Source: Clostridia bacterium
GTDB lineage: Bacteria; Bacillota; Clostridia; Oscillospirales; CAG-382
Direction of reading: 5' to 3'
Length of the DNA stretch: 64,000 nt
Assembly: GCA_017521025.1 (NCBI GenBank)
Contig: JAFXEB010000016.1
Coordinates: forward strand, 1-64,000
In this document: positions 40,383 through 50,725 of the stretch, one piece after another
How the letters are laid out: each line of letters starts with the position of its first letter
Position numbering within the stretch: position 1 is the first letter of the stretch
Position numbers and translations under genes: made by a program
The notes under the pieces: generated by a model
Told to the model about the DNA's origin: nothing
What the model saw: only the letters and a program-made list of their open reading frames with translations
Database searches by the model: none

Positions 40383-42659
40383 TCAGATACAGCAAACCTC
40401 TATCTCCCCGTCTCTTGCGGTGATGCTCACTGCGGTAACGGGGGTCTTGTAGTTCTCTATTATCTTTCCTGCAACGGCGTCCTCCACCTGCGTCTGTATC
40501 AGACGGCGCAGGTTACGGGCACCGTATCTCTCCGAATACCCCGTCTCGGTAAGGGCGTCTATAGCCGCCTCATCCCACACAAGGGTGATATCCTTCTCGG
40601 CAAGCACCGTCTTAAGGTCATCAAGCATAATAGCGCAGATAGCCTTAAAGTTCTCCTTGGACAGACGGTTGAACACAACTATCTCGTCCACACGGTTTAT
40701 AAACTCGGGGCGCAAAAACCTCTCCAGCGCCTTCATGGTGCGGTCCCTGTCGTTTGTGGCGGCGTCTGCAGAGAAGCCTGCCGTGGGGGACACGTTGCCC
40801 GAGCCTGCGTTGGTGGTCATTATTATCACGGTGTTTTCAAAATTTATCTCCTTGCCGTGAGAATCGGTTATCCTGCCGTCATCAAGTATCTGCAACAGAA
40901 TGTTCATCACGTCGGGATGCGCCTTCTCTATCTCGTCAAACAGCACCACGCTGTAGGGCTTGCGGCGTATCTTCTCCGTAAGCTGTCCTGCATCGTCATA
41001 GCCTACGTAGCCGGGAGGCGAGCCGATAATACGGGATACAGAGTACTTCTCCATAAACTCGGACATATCAAGCCTGATAAGGGACTCGGGACTGTCAAAG
41101 AGATAGCTTGCCAGCACCTTTACAAGCTCGGTCTTGCCCACGCCCGTACTGCCTGCAAATATAAAGGACACTGGCTTTTTCTTGTAAGAAACGCCTGCTC
41201 TGCTCCTCTTTATAGCTCTTGCCACCTTGCCTATAGCCTCGTCCTGACCAATAATACGGCTCTTAAGCTCGGCCTCAAGCCTGTCTATCTTGGCAAACTC
41301 GTTCTCGGTGATGCTACTGGCGGGTATGCCCGTCCATATCTCAATGACCCTTGCCACGTCATCGTCGGTAAGATAGAGTTTATCACGCTTTTTGGAAAGC
41401 TTTTTAAACTCCTCTTTCTTTTCAGCCTCCTCAAGCCTCAGCTCGCCGAAAAGACGGTAGCCCTCATCGTCAAGCTCCTCCGACTCCATATCCTCTATGC
41501 GCCCGGCCAGCGACTCAAGCTCCTTGTCAAGCTCTGCAAGCCTGTTTACAACAGGACTGTCCATTGCCAGACGGGATGCCGCCTCGTCCATCAGGTCTAT
41601 TGCCTTGTCAGGCAGATAGCGGTCGGTGATATAGCGCTCGGAAAGCACTACCATACGCCTGATAAGTGCGTCGGTAATGCGTATGCCGTGATAGTCCTCG
41701 TAATACTGCTTTATGCCCTTCAGTATCTTTACCGTGTCCTCCACGCTGGGCTCGTCTATCATTACAGGCTGAAAACGGCGCTCAAGTGCTGAATCCTTTT
41801 CTATATACTTCCTGTACTCGGTAAGGGTGGTGGCACCTATCATCTGTATCTCCCCACGGGAAAGGGCGGGCTTCAGGATGTTTGCGGCGTTCATACCGCC
41901 CTCCGCCGCACCTGCAGACACCATAGAATGAACCTCGTCCATAACCAATATGATGTTGCCAAGCTTCTTTACCTCGTCTATAAGACCCTTTATGCGGTTC
42001 TCAAACTGACCTCTGAACTGGGTGCCTGCCACGATGGCGGTCATATCCATCAGATGCACCTCTTTGTCCTTCAGCTTGTAGGGCACCCTGCCCTCAACTA
42101 TAGCGCTGGCCAGCGCCTCTGCCACTGCGGTTTTGCCCACGCCGGGTTCACCGATAAGGCAGGGATTGTTCTTCTGACGGCGGCAGAGTATCTGCATAAT
42201 GCGACCAAGCTCCTTATCTCTGCCAACTATCCTGTCTATCTTGCCCTCACGTGCCTTGGCGGTAAGGTCCTGACAAAACTGAGAAAGATGCTTTCTGTCG
42301 GTCTTTTTCTCCTTTTTGCCCTCGCCCTTTTCGCTCTCGCCTGCCTGCTCCTTGCCCACTGCGCCGCCCATCTTAGGGAAAAACGCACCGAAATCTATAG
42401 CAGGCGCTCTGCCGCTGTCATCATCAGCGTCACCGTCAAGATCTGTCTCCTCGGGCATAAGTGCTGTGACCTCGTCCATCATAGCGTCAAGGTCTTCCTC
42501 ACTCAGCCCCATCTTTTCGATTATATCGTTTACAGGCTTTACCCCAAGCTCTCTGGCGCATTTAAGACAAAGCCCTTCGTTTACTGTTTTGCCCCCGTCC
42601 ATACGGGTAACGAATACCACTGCCATTCTTTTCTTGCAGCGGGAACACATTTTTGTCAT
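40383..42659 (-). CDS. Clp-family AAA+ unfoldase with N-terminal zinc finger (ClpE-like)
   Basis: 758 residues. A zinc finger with Cys5, Cys8, Cys31 and Cys34 (CSRCKKR ... CLKCARELG) replaces the usual Clp_N repeats, as in ClpE. D1: [16 protein letters not shown] and [10 protein letters not shown]2: [36 protein letters not shown], pore loop [12 protein letters not shown] middle coiled coil lies at about 385-430. All ATPase motifs are intact. It should feed substrates to ClpP, which is not in the window. AGGAGA precedes the ATG. Confidence 0.93.
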   Translation of the reverse strand: MTKMCSRCKKRMAVVFVTRMDGGKTVNEGLCLKCARELGVKPVNDIIEKMGLSEEDLDAMMDEVTALMPEETDLDGDADDDSGRAPAIDFGAFFPKMGGAVGKEQAGESEKGEGKKEKKTDRKHLSQFCQDLTAKAREGKIDRIVGRDKELGRIMQILCRRQKNNPCLIGEPGVGKTAVAEALASAIVEGRVPYKLKDKEVHLMDMTAIVAGTQFRGQFENRIKGLIDEVKKLGNIILVMDEVHSMVSAGAAEGGMNAANILKPALSRGEIQMIGATTLTEYRKYIEKDSALERRFQPVMIDEPSVEDTVKILKGIKQYYEDYHGIRITDALIRRMVVLSERYITDRYLPDKAIDLMDEAASRLAMDSPVVNRLAELDKELESLAGRIEDMESEELDDEGYRLFGELRLEEAEKKEEFKKLSKKRDKLYLTDDDVARVIEIWTGIPASSITENEFAKIDRLEAELKSRIIGQDEAIGKVARAIKRSRAGVSYKKKPVSFIFAGSTGVGKTELVKVLASYLFDSPESLIRLDMSEFMEKYSVSRIIGSPPGYVGYDDAGQLTEKIRRKPYSVVLFDEIEKAHPDVMNILLQILDDGRITDSHGKEINFENTVIIMTTNAGSGNVSPTAGFSADAATNDRDRTMKALERFLRPEFINRVDEIVVFNRLSKENFKAICAIMLDDLKTVLAEKDITLVWDEAAIDALTETGYSERYGARNLRRLIQTQVEDAVAGKIIENYKTPVTAVSITARDGEIEVCCI

Positions 42660-42694
42660 ATCAAGTCTCCTAAAACTGTGCGGTGATTATAATA

Positions 42695-43441
42695 TCAGAA
42701 AATGATATCAATGATATTTATATTACTGAAAAAGCTGTAAAGGTAAGAGTCTGTGGGGTGCATACCGCCCACAAAGGTAAGACCTGCCCCGTTTACAACT
42801 ATGGTGATAAACTTAATGATAACGCATACAAGGAACACACGGAATACCGCAAGCAGTACGCCTGCCACTACGCCCAGCACAGCGTTTGCCTGCTTCAGCA
42901 CGGGCAGCTCAACCACCTTGTCAAGCACTACCTCGGCAACCTTGAGCAGTATACGTGCGATAATGAACAGGATAAGGAAGGAGATAACGTTACAGCAGAC
43001 CCTTACGCCCGTCTCGGTAACGTTTTCCTTAAGGTAGTCACGGGCGTTCTCAAGTCCGTCGGACACCCAGCCCTTGTAGCCGCTCTCTATCTCGTCATAC
43101 TTTTTCTCAGCGCCGAAAATGTCAAAAAGGTCACGCAACAGGCTCTCGTCCTCGGTAAGCTCAGCGTTTTCGCCCTCAGCCTCGTCTGCACCGAAAAGCT
43201 TGTCATAATTCTCCTCGGTAACTATGTTGTCAATAGTGCTGTGAACAACGCCCTCCATCTTCTCACCTATAGCGCCCTTCTGCATTGCGCCGGAGAGGGG
43301 AGAGCAAAGGAGCATAGCTATGCCCAGTGCAATAACAAAGGCAAATGTGCCCAGTATGGTCTTTACAAAACCCTGTCTTACTGCCACTACTATGGTAGTG
43401 ATTATTGTTAATACTATGAAAATATCGATCATTGCGCCCAT
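42695..43441 (-). CDS. CvpA-family membrane protein
   Basis: 248 residues with four or so helices: IDIFIVLTIITTIVVAVRQG, TILGTFAFVIALGIAMLLCS, VCCNVISFLILFIIARILLK, GVVAGVLLAVFRVFLVCVII. An acidic soluble insert of about 80 residues lies between helices two and three. CvpA proteins are widespread and linked to envelope homeostasis; mechanism unclear. ATG at 43441 shares a base with the preceding stop (TAATG), GGAGGT nine bases before. Confidence 0.85.
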   Translation of the reverse strand: MGAMIDIFIVLTIITTIVVAVRQGFVKTILGTFAFVIALGIAMLLCSPLSGAMQKGAIGEKMEGVVHSTIDNIVTEENYDKLFGADEAEGENAELTEDESLLRDLFDIFGAEKKYDEIESGYKGWVSDGLENARDYLKENVTETGVRVCCNVISFLILFIIARILLKVAEVVLDKVVELPVLKQANAVLGVVAGVLLAVFRVFLVCVIIKFITIVVNGAGLTFVGGMHPTDSYLYSFFSNINIIDIIF

Positions 43442-44682
43442 TATTCAGAAACCTCCGTAATCTTCTCGTCAAATAATTTTTCGTATTCAAGCACGCTGCC
43501 CGTGCCTGCGGTCAGAATAAGTACCTTGCCGTCCTCTAAAAACACCGTGTCAAGCACGTTTTCCGCCGCCTCCGTCTCCTTTACGGTGCCGTCGGAAAGC
43601 CTTACCATATACATGGTGCTGCCGCTTATCACAAACAGGTAGTTGCCGTTACGGCTCACGTGGCGGATACCGTTTGCATAGCTGTTTTCGTAGACCAGCT
43701 TGCCGCTTGCATCGTAATACTCCAAAAACTCCTCAGCCGACATAGTGGCAGGGGAGTACTGCTTGATAAAGCAGTTGCCGTCCATATAGTAGTTGTCTAT
43801 CCCCAAATCGCCAAACTCTAAAAACGCCACGCCGTCGCCCTTACTGTCGATAATGCGAAGACCTGCGTCGGTCATCAGCATAAAGCCTCCGTCCTCGGTG
43901 AAATATACCCTGTAGGGATATTCACCCTCAAAGCTGTAGGAGCTCAGCGCCTTCTTCTCACTCAGGGAAAACAGCTCTACCGCCGTAACAAAGATACCGT
44001 CCTTAGAGTATACCGATGCGGTTATAAGCTGGGTGGCGTCCTCGTTCAGGTCCACCGACAGCGTATACTGAGAGCCAAAGCTGCATTTGTAGACCTCACG
44101 GTAGCGGTCGTCATAGACGAAAATAGTGCTCCTCGTGGTCTTCTCCGAGCTCACCACGGCAAAATATCCGCCGTCAGCCGCCACCGCATCCCTTATAGCG
44201 TAGGGGAAACGCAGAGTGGAAACCGTCTCAAGCGTATTCTTCACTACAAGCTCCGTGCCGCCAAGGTCATAGATATACATAAACTTGGCGCTGGATATAA
44301 CGTGGGGGTCATCCATGCGCAAGGTCGAGTCTGCCGACTTGCGCTCGCCCCCAAGCCCGTATACCGCACTGCCGCTGTTGTTTACTACGGCAAGGTCGCC
44401 TCTTACAAGGGCAAAACGGTTGCTGTCGCTACTGTCAAAATACAGTGTCCTGTAGCTCTGCACCTGAGTGTTGTCGCTACCTGCGGAATTGAACAGATAT
44501 CTGAAATTGTCCATATTTATCTCGTCTGTGCGGAAAGAAAAACCGTACAGCACCACGAGTATAAGCAAAAGCAGACACGAAAACTTGCATATCGTAAATC
44601 TTATGCTCAGTCGGCGGTAATATGCGCCGCCACTGTCGCCCTTGCCCTTATCTCCTCCGCCAAACACGGAAAACACGCCCAT
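43441..44682 (-). CDS. DUF5711 membrane-anchored beta-propeller-like protein
   Basis: 413 residues. A Gly-rich cytosolic start, one helix (FSCLLLLILVVLYGFSF), then a long extracellular part of repeating four-stranded units (YDLGGTELVVKNTLETVSTL; VYDDRYREVYKCSFGSQYTL; YSFEGEYPYRVYFTEDGGFM), consistent with a propeller and with DUF5711. Function unknown. GGAGG precedes the ATG. Confidence 0.8.
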   Translation of the reverse strand: MGVFSVFGGGDKGKGDSGGAYYRRLSIRFTICKFSCLLLLILVVLYGFSFRTDEINMDNFRYLFNSAGSDNTQVQSYRTLYFDSSDSNRFALVRGDLAVVNNSGSAVYGLGGERKSADSTLRMDDPHVISSAKFMYIYDLGGTELVVKNTLETVSTLRFPYAIRDAVAADGGYFAVVSSEKTTRSTIFVYDDRYREVYKCSFGSQYTLSVDLNEDATQLITASVYSKDGIFVTAVELFSLSEKKALSSYSFEGEYPYRVYFTEDGGFMLMTDAGLRIIDSKGDGVAFLEFGDLGIDNYYMDGNCFIKQYSPATMSAEEFLEYYDASGKLVYENSYANGIRHVSRNGNYLFVISGSTMYMVRLSDGTVKETEAAENVLDTVFLEDGKVLILTAGTGSVLEYEKLFDEKITEVSE

Positions 44683-44762
44683 AAGACCGCCTCCCTTCGG
44701 TGTGTCTCATATATCAAAACCTTGCCGCCTGCGGTTTTTCGCAGTAAGCAATAACTGTACGC

Positions 44763-45533
44763 TTACTCCACGTCCGTGCATCTTAGCATCTCACGGCACC
44801 GTGCCTCAAGCTCCTCCTTACTGTAAAAGACCCTGTTCAGGTAAAGCCCCTCAGCGGGAGCGGTAGGCCCTGCCATCCTGCGCTCAGGGGTCTCAAGGGC
44901 GGCGTTTATATCTGTGCCCTTAAGAACGGTGCCAACCATTATCCGCACCATGTTGTACAGAAAGCCGTCTGCCGCCGTGTAGATGCAGATATAGTCCCCA
45001 CGGCGCACCACCCTGAAATAGTAGACCGTGCGCACCGTGTCCTTTATCTTACTGCCCGTAGACATAAAGGCGCCGAAATCGTGCTTGCCCTCAAAGCTCC
45101 TGCCACGCCCGTCTGCCGCCCTCTCGTCTATAGGGAAGGGGTACAGATAGCAAAGCCCGTCGGTAAAGGGGTCCTTTATGCGGCTGTTGCGCAAAACGTA
45201 CATATACTCCTTGCCTATGGCGCTGTACCTTGCGTGAAAGCCCTCCGCCTCAAGCCTTGCGCTGACCACGCTAAGGTCTCTGGGCAGCTGCATATTCATT
45301 GCAAGGGGCAGCTTTTCCACAGGTATTTCCTTTTCACTCTCTATGTGGCAGACGTAACCCAGTGCGTGCACACCGCTGTCCGTGCGGCTGCAGCCCGTAA
45401 CGTCGGGTCGGTAGCCAAACACACGCTCTGCCGCATCCTGCACCGTCTCCTGCACGGTGACGGCGTTCTTCTGCACCTGCCAGCCGCTGTATGCTGTGCC
45501 TCTGTAGGCGATAGTCAATGCGTATACGGGCAT
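44763..45533 (-). CDS. truA: tRNA pseudouridine(38-40) synthase
   Basis: 256 residues from ATG 45533, which shares a base with the ecfT stop (TAATG). Catalytic Asp in GCSRTDSGVHALGYVCH; YRGTAYSGWQVQKNAVTVQE at the N-terminus; DGFLYNMVRIMVGTVL near the C-terminus. Downstream of the ECF transporter genes in the standard Firmicute order. Confidence 0.96.
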   Translation of the reverse strand: MPVYALTIAYRGTAYSGWQVQKNAVTVQETVQDAAERVFGYRPDVTGCSRTDSGVHALGYVCHIESEKEIPVEKLPLAMNMQLPRDLSVVSARLEAEGFHARYSAIGKEYMYVLRNSRIKDPFTDGLCYLYPFPIDERAADGRGRSFEGKHDFGAFMSTGSKIKDTVRTVYYFRVVRRGDYICIYTAADGFLYNMVRIMVGTVLKGTDINAALETPERRMAGPTAPAEGLYLNRVFYSKEELEARCREMLRCTDVE

Positions 45534-46348
45534 TACACTCTCACCCCGTATCCGTTGACAAAGAACACGCCCACGCATATCCCAAGCATTATTATCAGAA
45601 ACACCCAGTCAGACACACGGCATTTCATAACCTTCATCCTCGTTCTGCCCTCACCGCCGTGGTAACAGCGGCACTCCATAGCCTCCGCCAATTCATCGGC
45701 TCTGCGGAAGGAGGATACAAACAGGGGTATCAGTATGGGTATCAGTGCCTTGGCACGCTTAAGCAGTCCGCCCGATTCCATATCTGCACCTCTCGCCTTC
45801 TGCGCTGACATTATCTTGTCCGTCTCCTCCACAAGGGTGGGGATAAAGCGCAGGGCAATGGTAAGCATCATAGCAAACTCGTGGACGGGCAGCTTTATCT
45901 TTTTAAGGGGCGAAAGCAGGCTCTCAAGCGCATCCGTCATATCGAGAGGCGAGGTGGTGTAGGTGAGCAGTACAAAGCTGCCGCAGACCAGACACACAAG
46001 GCGCAGCACCATAAAGGCGGCGTATATAAGCCCCTCACGGTATACGGTGATAAACTTCCATTCAAAAACGACGTTTTCGCCCTGATAGAAGAATATGTTC
46101 AGTATGCCCGTAAATATAAGAATAAATATCAGTGCCTTAAGATTTTTAAGCACTATCCTTACGGGAATATGGGACACAGCCACCAGCGTTACCGTCAGCA
46201 CGCCCACCGCCAAAAAGGCAAAAGCGCTTTTTGCGGCGATAACTGCAACGATAAATACCAGCAGTATCAGTACCTTAAAACGGGGGTCGGTTCTGTGCAG
46301 TATCGAGTCCCCCGGAAAAAACTGTCCCAAGGTTATATCTTTCAGCAT
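45533..46348 (-). CDS. ecfT: Energy-coupling factor transporter transmembrane protein EcfT
   Basis: 271 residues, about six helices. The coupling motifs are seen as KARGADMESGG and, near the C-terminus, RRADELAEAMECRCY. Start GQFFPGDSILHRTDPRFKVL is typical. It joins EcfA1/EcfA2 to substrate-specific S components encoded elsewhere, for vitamin uptake. Confidence 0.94.
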   Translation of the reverse strand: MLKDITLGQFFPGDSILHRTDPRFKVLILLVFIVAVIAAKSAFAFLAVGVLTVTLVAVSHIPVRIVLKNLKALIFILIFTGILNIFFYQGENVVFEWKFITVYREGLIYAAFMVLRLVCLVCGSFVLLTYTTSPLDMTDALESLLSPLKKIKLPVHEFAMMLTIALRFIPTLVEETDKIMSAQKARGADMESGGLLKRAKALIPILIPLFVSSFRRADELAEAMECRCYHGGEGRTRMKVMKCRVSDWVFLIIMLGICVGVFFVNGYGVRV

Positions 46349-46398
46349 CTTGTTCTCCGAAATCGTATATTAACGTAGGTCAAGGCAAAAAAGCCGTT

Positions 46399-47262
46399 TC
46401 AGCTCTTCTTCCTCGCCTCAAGCATAGCGGTAAGCTTCTTTATGCCGTACTCCACCGTATAAACGTCGGTGTTCTCTGCCAAAGCACGCTTGCAAAGCTC
46501 CACAAACAGCTTAGTTACCTGGGGCAGGTCGAGAGAGGCCTCAAAAAGCCGCTCCGCATCCTTAAATATCTCCTCAGGCTTGCCCTGCATATGAACTCTG
46601 CCCTTGTCCAGCACCACGATATAGTCCGAATACTTGGCTATATCCTCCATGCTGTGGGATATGATAAGCATTGTGCTGCCTTGTCTTTTGCGCATCTCCA
46701 AAAGACCGCCTATTATCTCCTCACGTCCTGCGGGGTCAAGCCCTGCCGCAGGCTCGTCCAGCACAAGCACGCTGGGCGACATTGCCGCCACGCCTGCTAT
46801 AGCCGTGCGCCTTCTCTGTCCGCCCGACAGCTCAAAGGGGCTTTTCTCAAGAGTCTCGTCGTCAAGTCCGCAAAAGCTCGCCGCATCCCTTACCGCTTTG
46901 TCAAGCGCCTCGCCCTCCATACCCATGTTTTTGGGGCCGAAGGCTATGTCCTTGTAAACGCTGTCCTCAAAAAGCTGATACTCGGGATACTGAAACACCA
47001 GCCCAACCTTAAAGCGCACCTTGCTTATCTCCTTGGGGCGTGCCCATATATCCTCACCGTCCAGCAGTACCGTGCCCTCGGTAGGCTTGCCAAGACCGTT
47101 AAGCAGCATGGCGAGAGTGCTTTTACCGCTGCCCGTATGCCCGATAATGCCCACCACACGGTCACTGCCGAAATCAATGCTTACGTTGTCAAGCGCCTTC
47201 TTTTCAAAAGGCGTGCCGCTACCGTAGACCACGGTAACGTTTTTTACCTCTATCGCAGACAT
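46399..47262 (-). CDS. ecfA2: Energy-coupling factor ATPase EcfA2
   Basis: 287 residues. Walker A IIGHTGSGKSTLAMLLNGLG, Q-loop VFQYPEYQLFED, signature ELSGGQRRRTAIAGV, Walker B VLVLDEPAAGLDP, switch His in IISHSMEDIAKY. ATG shares a base with the ecfA1 stop. Confidence 0.95.
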   Translation of the reverse strand: MSAIEVKNVTVVYGSGTPFEKKALDNVSIDFGSDRVVGIIGHTGSGKSTLAMLLNGLGKPTEGTVLLDGEDIWARPKEISKVRFKVGLVFQYPEYQLFEDSVYKDIAFGPKNMGMEGEALDKAVRDAASFCGLDDETLEKSPFELSGGQRRRTAIAGVAAMSPSVLVLDEPAAGLDPAGREEIIGGLLEMRKRQGSTMLIISHSMEDIAKYSDYIVVLDKGRVHMQGKPEEIFKDAERLFEASLDLPQVTKLFVELCKRALAENTDVYTVEYGIKKLTAMLEARKKS

Positions 47263-48104
47263 CAGTTTTGTCCCTTTACGTAGTTTTCTATGGCGTCAGC
47301 CGCCTCCATAGTGTGCAGTATACCCCGTGGCAGCTCCCACCCAAGCTCTATAAGCCTGTCACATAGCTCTGTTATCTGGGGCGTATCAAGGTTTGCCGCC
47401 CTCAGCTCGTCCCCGTGTGAGAACACCTCTCTCGGAGTGCCGTCCATCATCACTCTGCCCTTATCAAGCACTATAACACGGTCAGCCTCCGCCGCCTCGT
47501 TCATATAGTGGGTGATGTTTATTACGGTAATGCCCTTCTCCTTATTAAGCGCCTTCATCCTTGCGGTAATATCACGCCTGCCCAGAGGGTCCAGCATAGC
47601 CGTAGCCTCATCAAATATAATACATTGGGGTCGCATGGCAAGCACACCTGCAATAGCCACCCTCTGCTTCTGACCGCCCGACAGCTTATAGGTGGAATGC
47701 TTTGCGTACTCGGTCATATCCACGGCGGCAAGGCACTCATCCACCAGTCTCCGTATCTCTGCCGAGGGCACGCCAAGGTTCTCGGGCGCAAAGGCAACGT
47801 CCTCCTCCACCACGCTGGCTACTATCTGGTTGTCGGGGTTCTGAAATATCATACCGCAGCTTCGGCGGAGCTGCCATAGCTCCTCCTCCCTGTCCGTTGC
47901 AAGACCGCCCACGGTGATACTGCCCCCCAAGGGCTGCAGGATGCCGCATATCAGCTTGGCAAGGGTGCTTTTACCACTGCCGTTCCTGCCCAGTATAGCA
48001 GTATAGGAGCCCTTTTCAAGACAAAGGGACAGCCCGTCAAATATTTTGCTTCTGCCCTCCTCGTCGTAGGCAAAAACAAGGTCCTTTATATCAATATAAG
48101 CCAT
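47262..48104 (-). CDS. ecfA1: Energy-coupling factor ATPase EcfA1
   Basis: 280 residues. Walker A ILGRNGSGKSTLAKLICGIL, Q-loop IFQNPDNQIVASVVEEDV, signature KLSGGQKQRVAIAGV, Walker B CIIFDEATAMLDP, switch INITHYMNEA. Forms the heterodimeric motor with EcfA2. It follows the rRNA methyltransferase gene by 28 bases. Confidence 0.95.
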   Translation of the reverse strand: MAYIDIKDLVFAYDEEGRSKIFDGLSLCLEKGSYTAILGRNGSGKSTLAKLICGILQPLGGSITVGGLATDREEELWQLRRSCGMIFQNPDNQIVASVVEEDVAFAPENLGVPSAEIRRLVDECLAAVDMTEYAKHSTYKLSGGQKQRVAIAGVLAMRPQCIIFDEATAMLDPLGRRDITARMKALNKEKGITVINITHYMNEAAEADRVIVLDKGRVMMDGTPREVFSHGDELRAANLDTPQITELCDRLIELGWELPRGILHTMEAADAIENYVKGQN

Positions 48105-48132
48105 ATATACCTCAGTTAAAGCGTTGTCGCCC

Positions 48133-48990
48133 TTATACTGTCCATCTGCTGGAGGCGCCGCAGGGCAGGCACAGCCCGCTCTTTACCACAGGCAGTCCAA
48201 GCTCCTCACTCTCCACCCTGCCGCCGAAGCGTGCAGTAAGCGCCTGACCCAGTATATAGCCGCAGGTAGAAGGGGACAGCCCCGCCGTATAGGAGTTAAG
48301 CAGTACAAAAAGCGGCTCGTCGGAAAGCAGGGGCACAAGGTCAGCCACCAAAGAGCAAAGGTCAGCCTCAAGGGACCACTTTTCGCCCCCCGGACCTCTC
48401 CCGTAGGAGGGCGGGTCAAGAATAATGGCATCATACTTGTTGCCACGCCTTATCTCACGGCGCACAAACTTAAAGCAATCGTCAACTATATATCGTATCC
48501 TGTCCTCCCTGACACCGCTGAGAGCGGCGTTGGTCTTTGCCCTTGCCACCATGCCCTTAGAGGCGTCGACGTGGCACACAAATGCGCCCTCAAGCGCCGC
48601 CGCAACCGAGGCGCCGCCCGTGTATGCAAAGAGGTTCAGCAGCTTTATGGGTCTTCCGCTGTTCCTTATCAACGGACGGAACCAATCCCAGTTAGCCGCC
48701 TGCTCGGGGAACACGCCCGTGTGCTTGAAGCCCATAGGGGATACGGAAAACCTCATATCACCGTAGCTTATCTGCCACTCCTCAGGCATATCCTTCTTCA
48801 CCCAGCTCCCGCCGCCGCCGGAGGAACGGCTGTATATGCCGTGGGCGTTTCTCCACTGGGCACCCTCGCCGCCGCCCCATATTATCTGGGGGTCGGGTCT
48901 TACAAGCACAAAATCCCCCCAACGCTCAAGCCGCTTGCCGCCGCCTGCGTCGAGAAGTGTATAGTCTTTCCAGTTAGAGGCAATAAACAT
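48133..48990 (-). CDS. Class I SAM-dependent (rRNA) methyltransferase, COG1092-like
   Basis: 285 residues from ATG 48990 with AAGGGG before it. SAM-binding LLNLFAYTGGASVAAALEGA, acidic loop CHVDASKGMVARAKTNAAL, catalytic-like DAIILDPPSYGRGP. This resembles RlmI/RlmK-type 23S rRNA cytosine methyltransferases, but no N-terminal PUA domain is present, so the target base is open. Confidence 0.86.
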   Translation of the reverse strand: MFIASNWKDYTLLDAGGGKRLERWGDFVLVRPDPQIIWGGGEGAQWRNAHGIYSRSSGGGGSWVKKDMPEEWQISYGDMRFSVSPMGFKHTGVFPEQAANWDWFRPLIRNSGRPIKLLNLFAYTGGASVAAALEGAFVCHVDASKGMVARAKTNAALSGVREDRIRYIVDDCFKFVRREIRRGNKYDAIILDPPSYGRGPGGEKWSLEADLCSLVADLVPLLSDEPLFVLLNSYTAGLSPSTCGYILGQALTARFGGRVESEELGLPVVKSGLCLPCGASSRWTV

Positions 48991-49030
48991 AGTTTTCCCC
49001 TTTATAGCATAAAAGTTAATTGCAGTAATA

Positions 49031-50098
49031 TCAGTCGTCAAACAGCGTTGCCTGCTCGGCGGTACCGCCCGGCACTGCAAGCCCTAAATGTCTGTAGGCG
49101 CCTGCCGTGGCGCATCTGCCACGGGGCGTTCTGTTGATAAAGCCAAGCTGTAAAAGATAGGGCTCGTAAACGTCCTCAAGGGTCACCGACTCCTCACCCG
49201 TTACTGCCGCCAGAGTCTCAAGCCCTACGGGACCGCCCCCGAAATGCTTGATTATCGCCGTAAGCATACGCCTGTCCGTGCCGTCAAGTCCCAGCTCGTC
49301 AATGTCAAGACTCGTTAGTGCACTGCTTGCTATAGCGCCGTCAATAATACCGTCGCCCTTTATCTGGGCAAAGTCACGTACACGCTTAAGCAAACGGTTC
49401 GCTATACGGGGCGTGCCTCTTGAGCGACCTGCTATCTCCCTTGCGCCGTCCTTGGTTATCTCTATCCCGAGTATGCCTGCGCTCCTGGTCACTATCTGCG
49501 TAAGCTCCTCAGGCTCATACATCTCAAGCCTGAACAGCATACCGAAACGGTCACGGAGCGGGGAGGAAAGCTGACCTGCCCTCGTAGTAGCACCAATCAG
49601 CGTAAAGGGCTTCAGCGGTATGCGTATGCTCCTCGCCGCAGGCCCCTTGCCCATCATCAGGTCAAGGGCAAAGTCCTCCATTGCGGAGTACAGCACCTCC
49701 TCTACCTGACGGGGCAGCCTGTGTATCTCGTCTATAAAAAGTATATCGTTTCTGCCAAGGGTGGTAAGCAGCGCCGCAAGGTCACGGCTCTTTTCAATAG
49801 CGGGTCCCGAGGTAACCTTAAGGTTTACCCCAAGCTCCTCTGCTATTATCATGGAAAGGGTGGTCTTGCCCAATCCGGGTGGGCCGTGCAGCAGTACGTG
49901 GTCAAGGTTGTCGCCACGCTCCTTGGCGGCGGCAATGAATACCGAAAGATTCTCCTTAACCTTCTGCTGACCCACGTAGTCATCCAGACATTTGGGACGC
50001 AGAGAGTTCTCGTTCTCCCCGTCCTCCTCCGAAAAGCCGCTGTCCATAAGCCTGCTTTCGTAATCAAATTCGTATTCGCTCCCCGTATTCAAGGGCAC
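49031..50098 (-). CDS. ruvB: Holliday junction branch migration helicase RuvB
   Basis: 355 residues from a GTG at 50098 (GGAGG nine bases before). Walker [21 protein letters not shown], Walker [17 protein letters not shown], sensor [20 protein letters not shown]-terminal winged helix ending [17 protein letters not shown]. Drives branch migration with RuvA. Confidence 0.97.
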   Translation of the reverse strand: MPLNTGSEYEFDYESRLMDSGFSEEDGENENSLRPKCLDDYVGQQKVKENLSVFIAAAKERGDNLDHVLLHGPPGLGKTTLSMIIAEELGVNLKVTSGPAIEKSRDLAALLTTLGRNDILFIDEIHRLPRQVEEVLYSAMEDFALDLMMGKGPAARSIRIPLKPFTLIGATTRAGQLSSPLRDRFGMLFRLEMYEPEELTQIVTRSAGILGIEITKDGAREIAGRSRGTPRIANRLLKRVRDFAQIKGDGIIDGAIASSALTSLDIDELGLDGTDRRMLTAIIKHFGGGPVGLETLAAVTGEESVTLEDVYEPYLLQLGFINRTPRGRCATAGAYRHLGLAVPGGTAEQATLFDD

Positions 50099-50128
50099 AG
50101 TCCTCGCCTCCCTTCTCTAAAAGCTGCT

Positions 50129-50722
50129 CTATATCCTGTTAAGACGCCTGAGCGCCTCGCCTATCTTCTCTTCGAGGGGCATCGCCACGGGCAACCCCTT
50201 AAGCGCCGCCATAGCCTCATCTCTGCGGTAGCCCATTACCAGAAGGGCATCCATAGCATCCCCGTCGGCAACGGCAGTGCTCTCGTACGCCACGCCGCTC
50301 TCCTCGCCGCCTGCAAAGCCCTTAAGCTTGCCGCTCAGCTCAAGTATGACCTTCTGCGCCGTTTTGAGCCCTATGCCCTGGGCACGGCTGATCGCCTTTG
50401 CATCCCCTGCGTTTATGGCAGAAACAAGGCTCTGCACCGTAAGACCTGTCAGTATCGACGCCGCCGCCTTAGGACCTACGCCCGACACCCCTATCAGAAG
50501 CTTCCATATATCAAGCTCCTCCTCCGTGGCGAAGCCGTATAGCTCCATCAGGTCCTCACGCACTACAAGGTAGGTGTAAAACAGAGCCTCCTTACCCAAA
50601 AGACCTGCCGCCTTCGAGTAGGTGGTGCCGCTTATCTGCAGCTTGTAGCAAACGCCGCCGCAGTCCACTGCCGCAAAATCGGTGCCAAGGGTCACAAGGG
50701 TTCCTTTTATGTAATAAAACAT
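50129..50722 (-). CDS. ruvA: Holliday junction helicase subunit RuvA
   Basis: 197 residues: OB fold (MFYYIKGTLVTLGTDFAAVD), helix-hairpin-helix pair (LIGVSGVGPKAAASILTGL; AQGIGLKTAQKVILELSGKL) and the C-terminal RuvB-contact domain (DALLVMGYRRDEAMAALKG). GGAG seven bases before the ATG. Confidence 0.97.
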   Translation of the reverse strand: MFYYIKGTLVTLGTDFAAVDCGGVCYKLQISGTTYSKAAGLLGKEALFYTYLVVREDLMELYGFATEEELDIWKLLIGVSGVGPKAAASILTGLTVQSLVSAINAGDAKAISRAQGIGLKTAQKVILELSGKLKGFAGGEESGVAYESTAVADGDAMDALLVMGYRRDEAMAALKGLPVAMPLEEKIGEALRRLNRI

Positions 50723-50725
50723 AGT

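Noticed and set aside
40332-41792. Plus-strand open frame of about 486 codons opposite the zinc-finger Clp gene
   Set aside because: Shadow of a conserved gene in a GC-rich region; no ribosome site and no recognisable domain.
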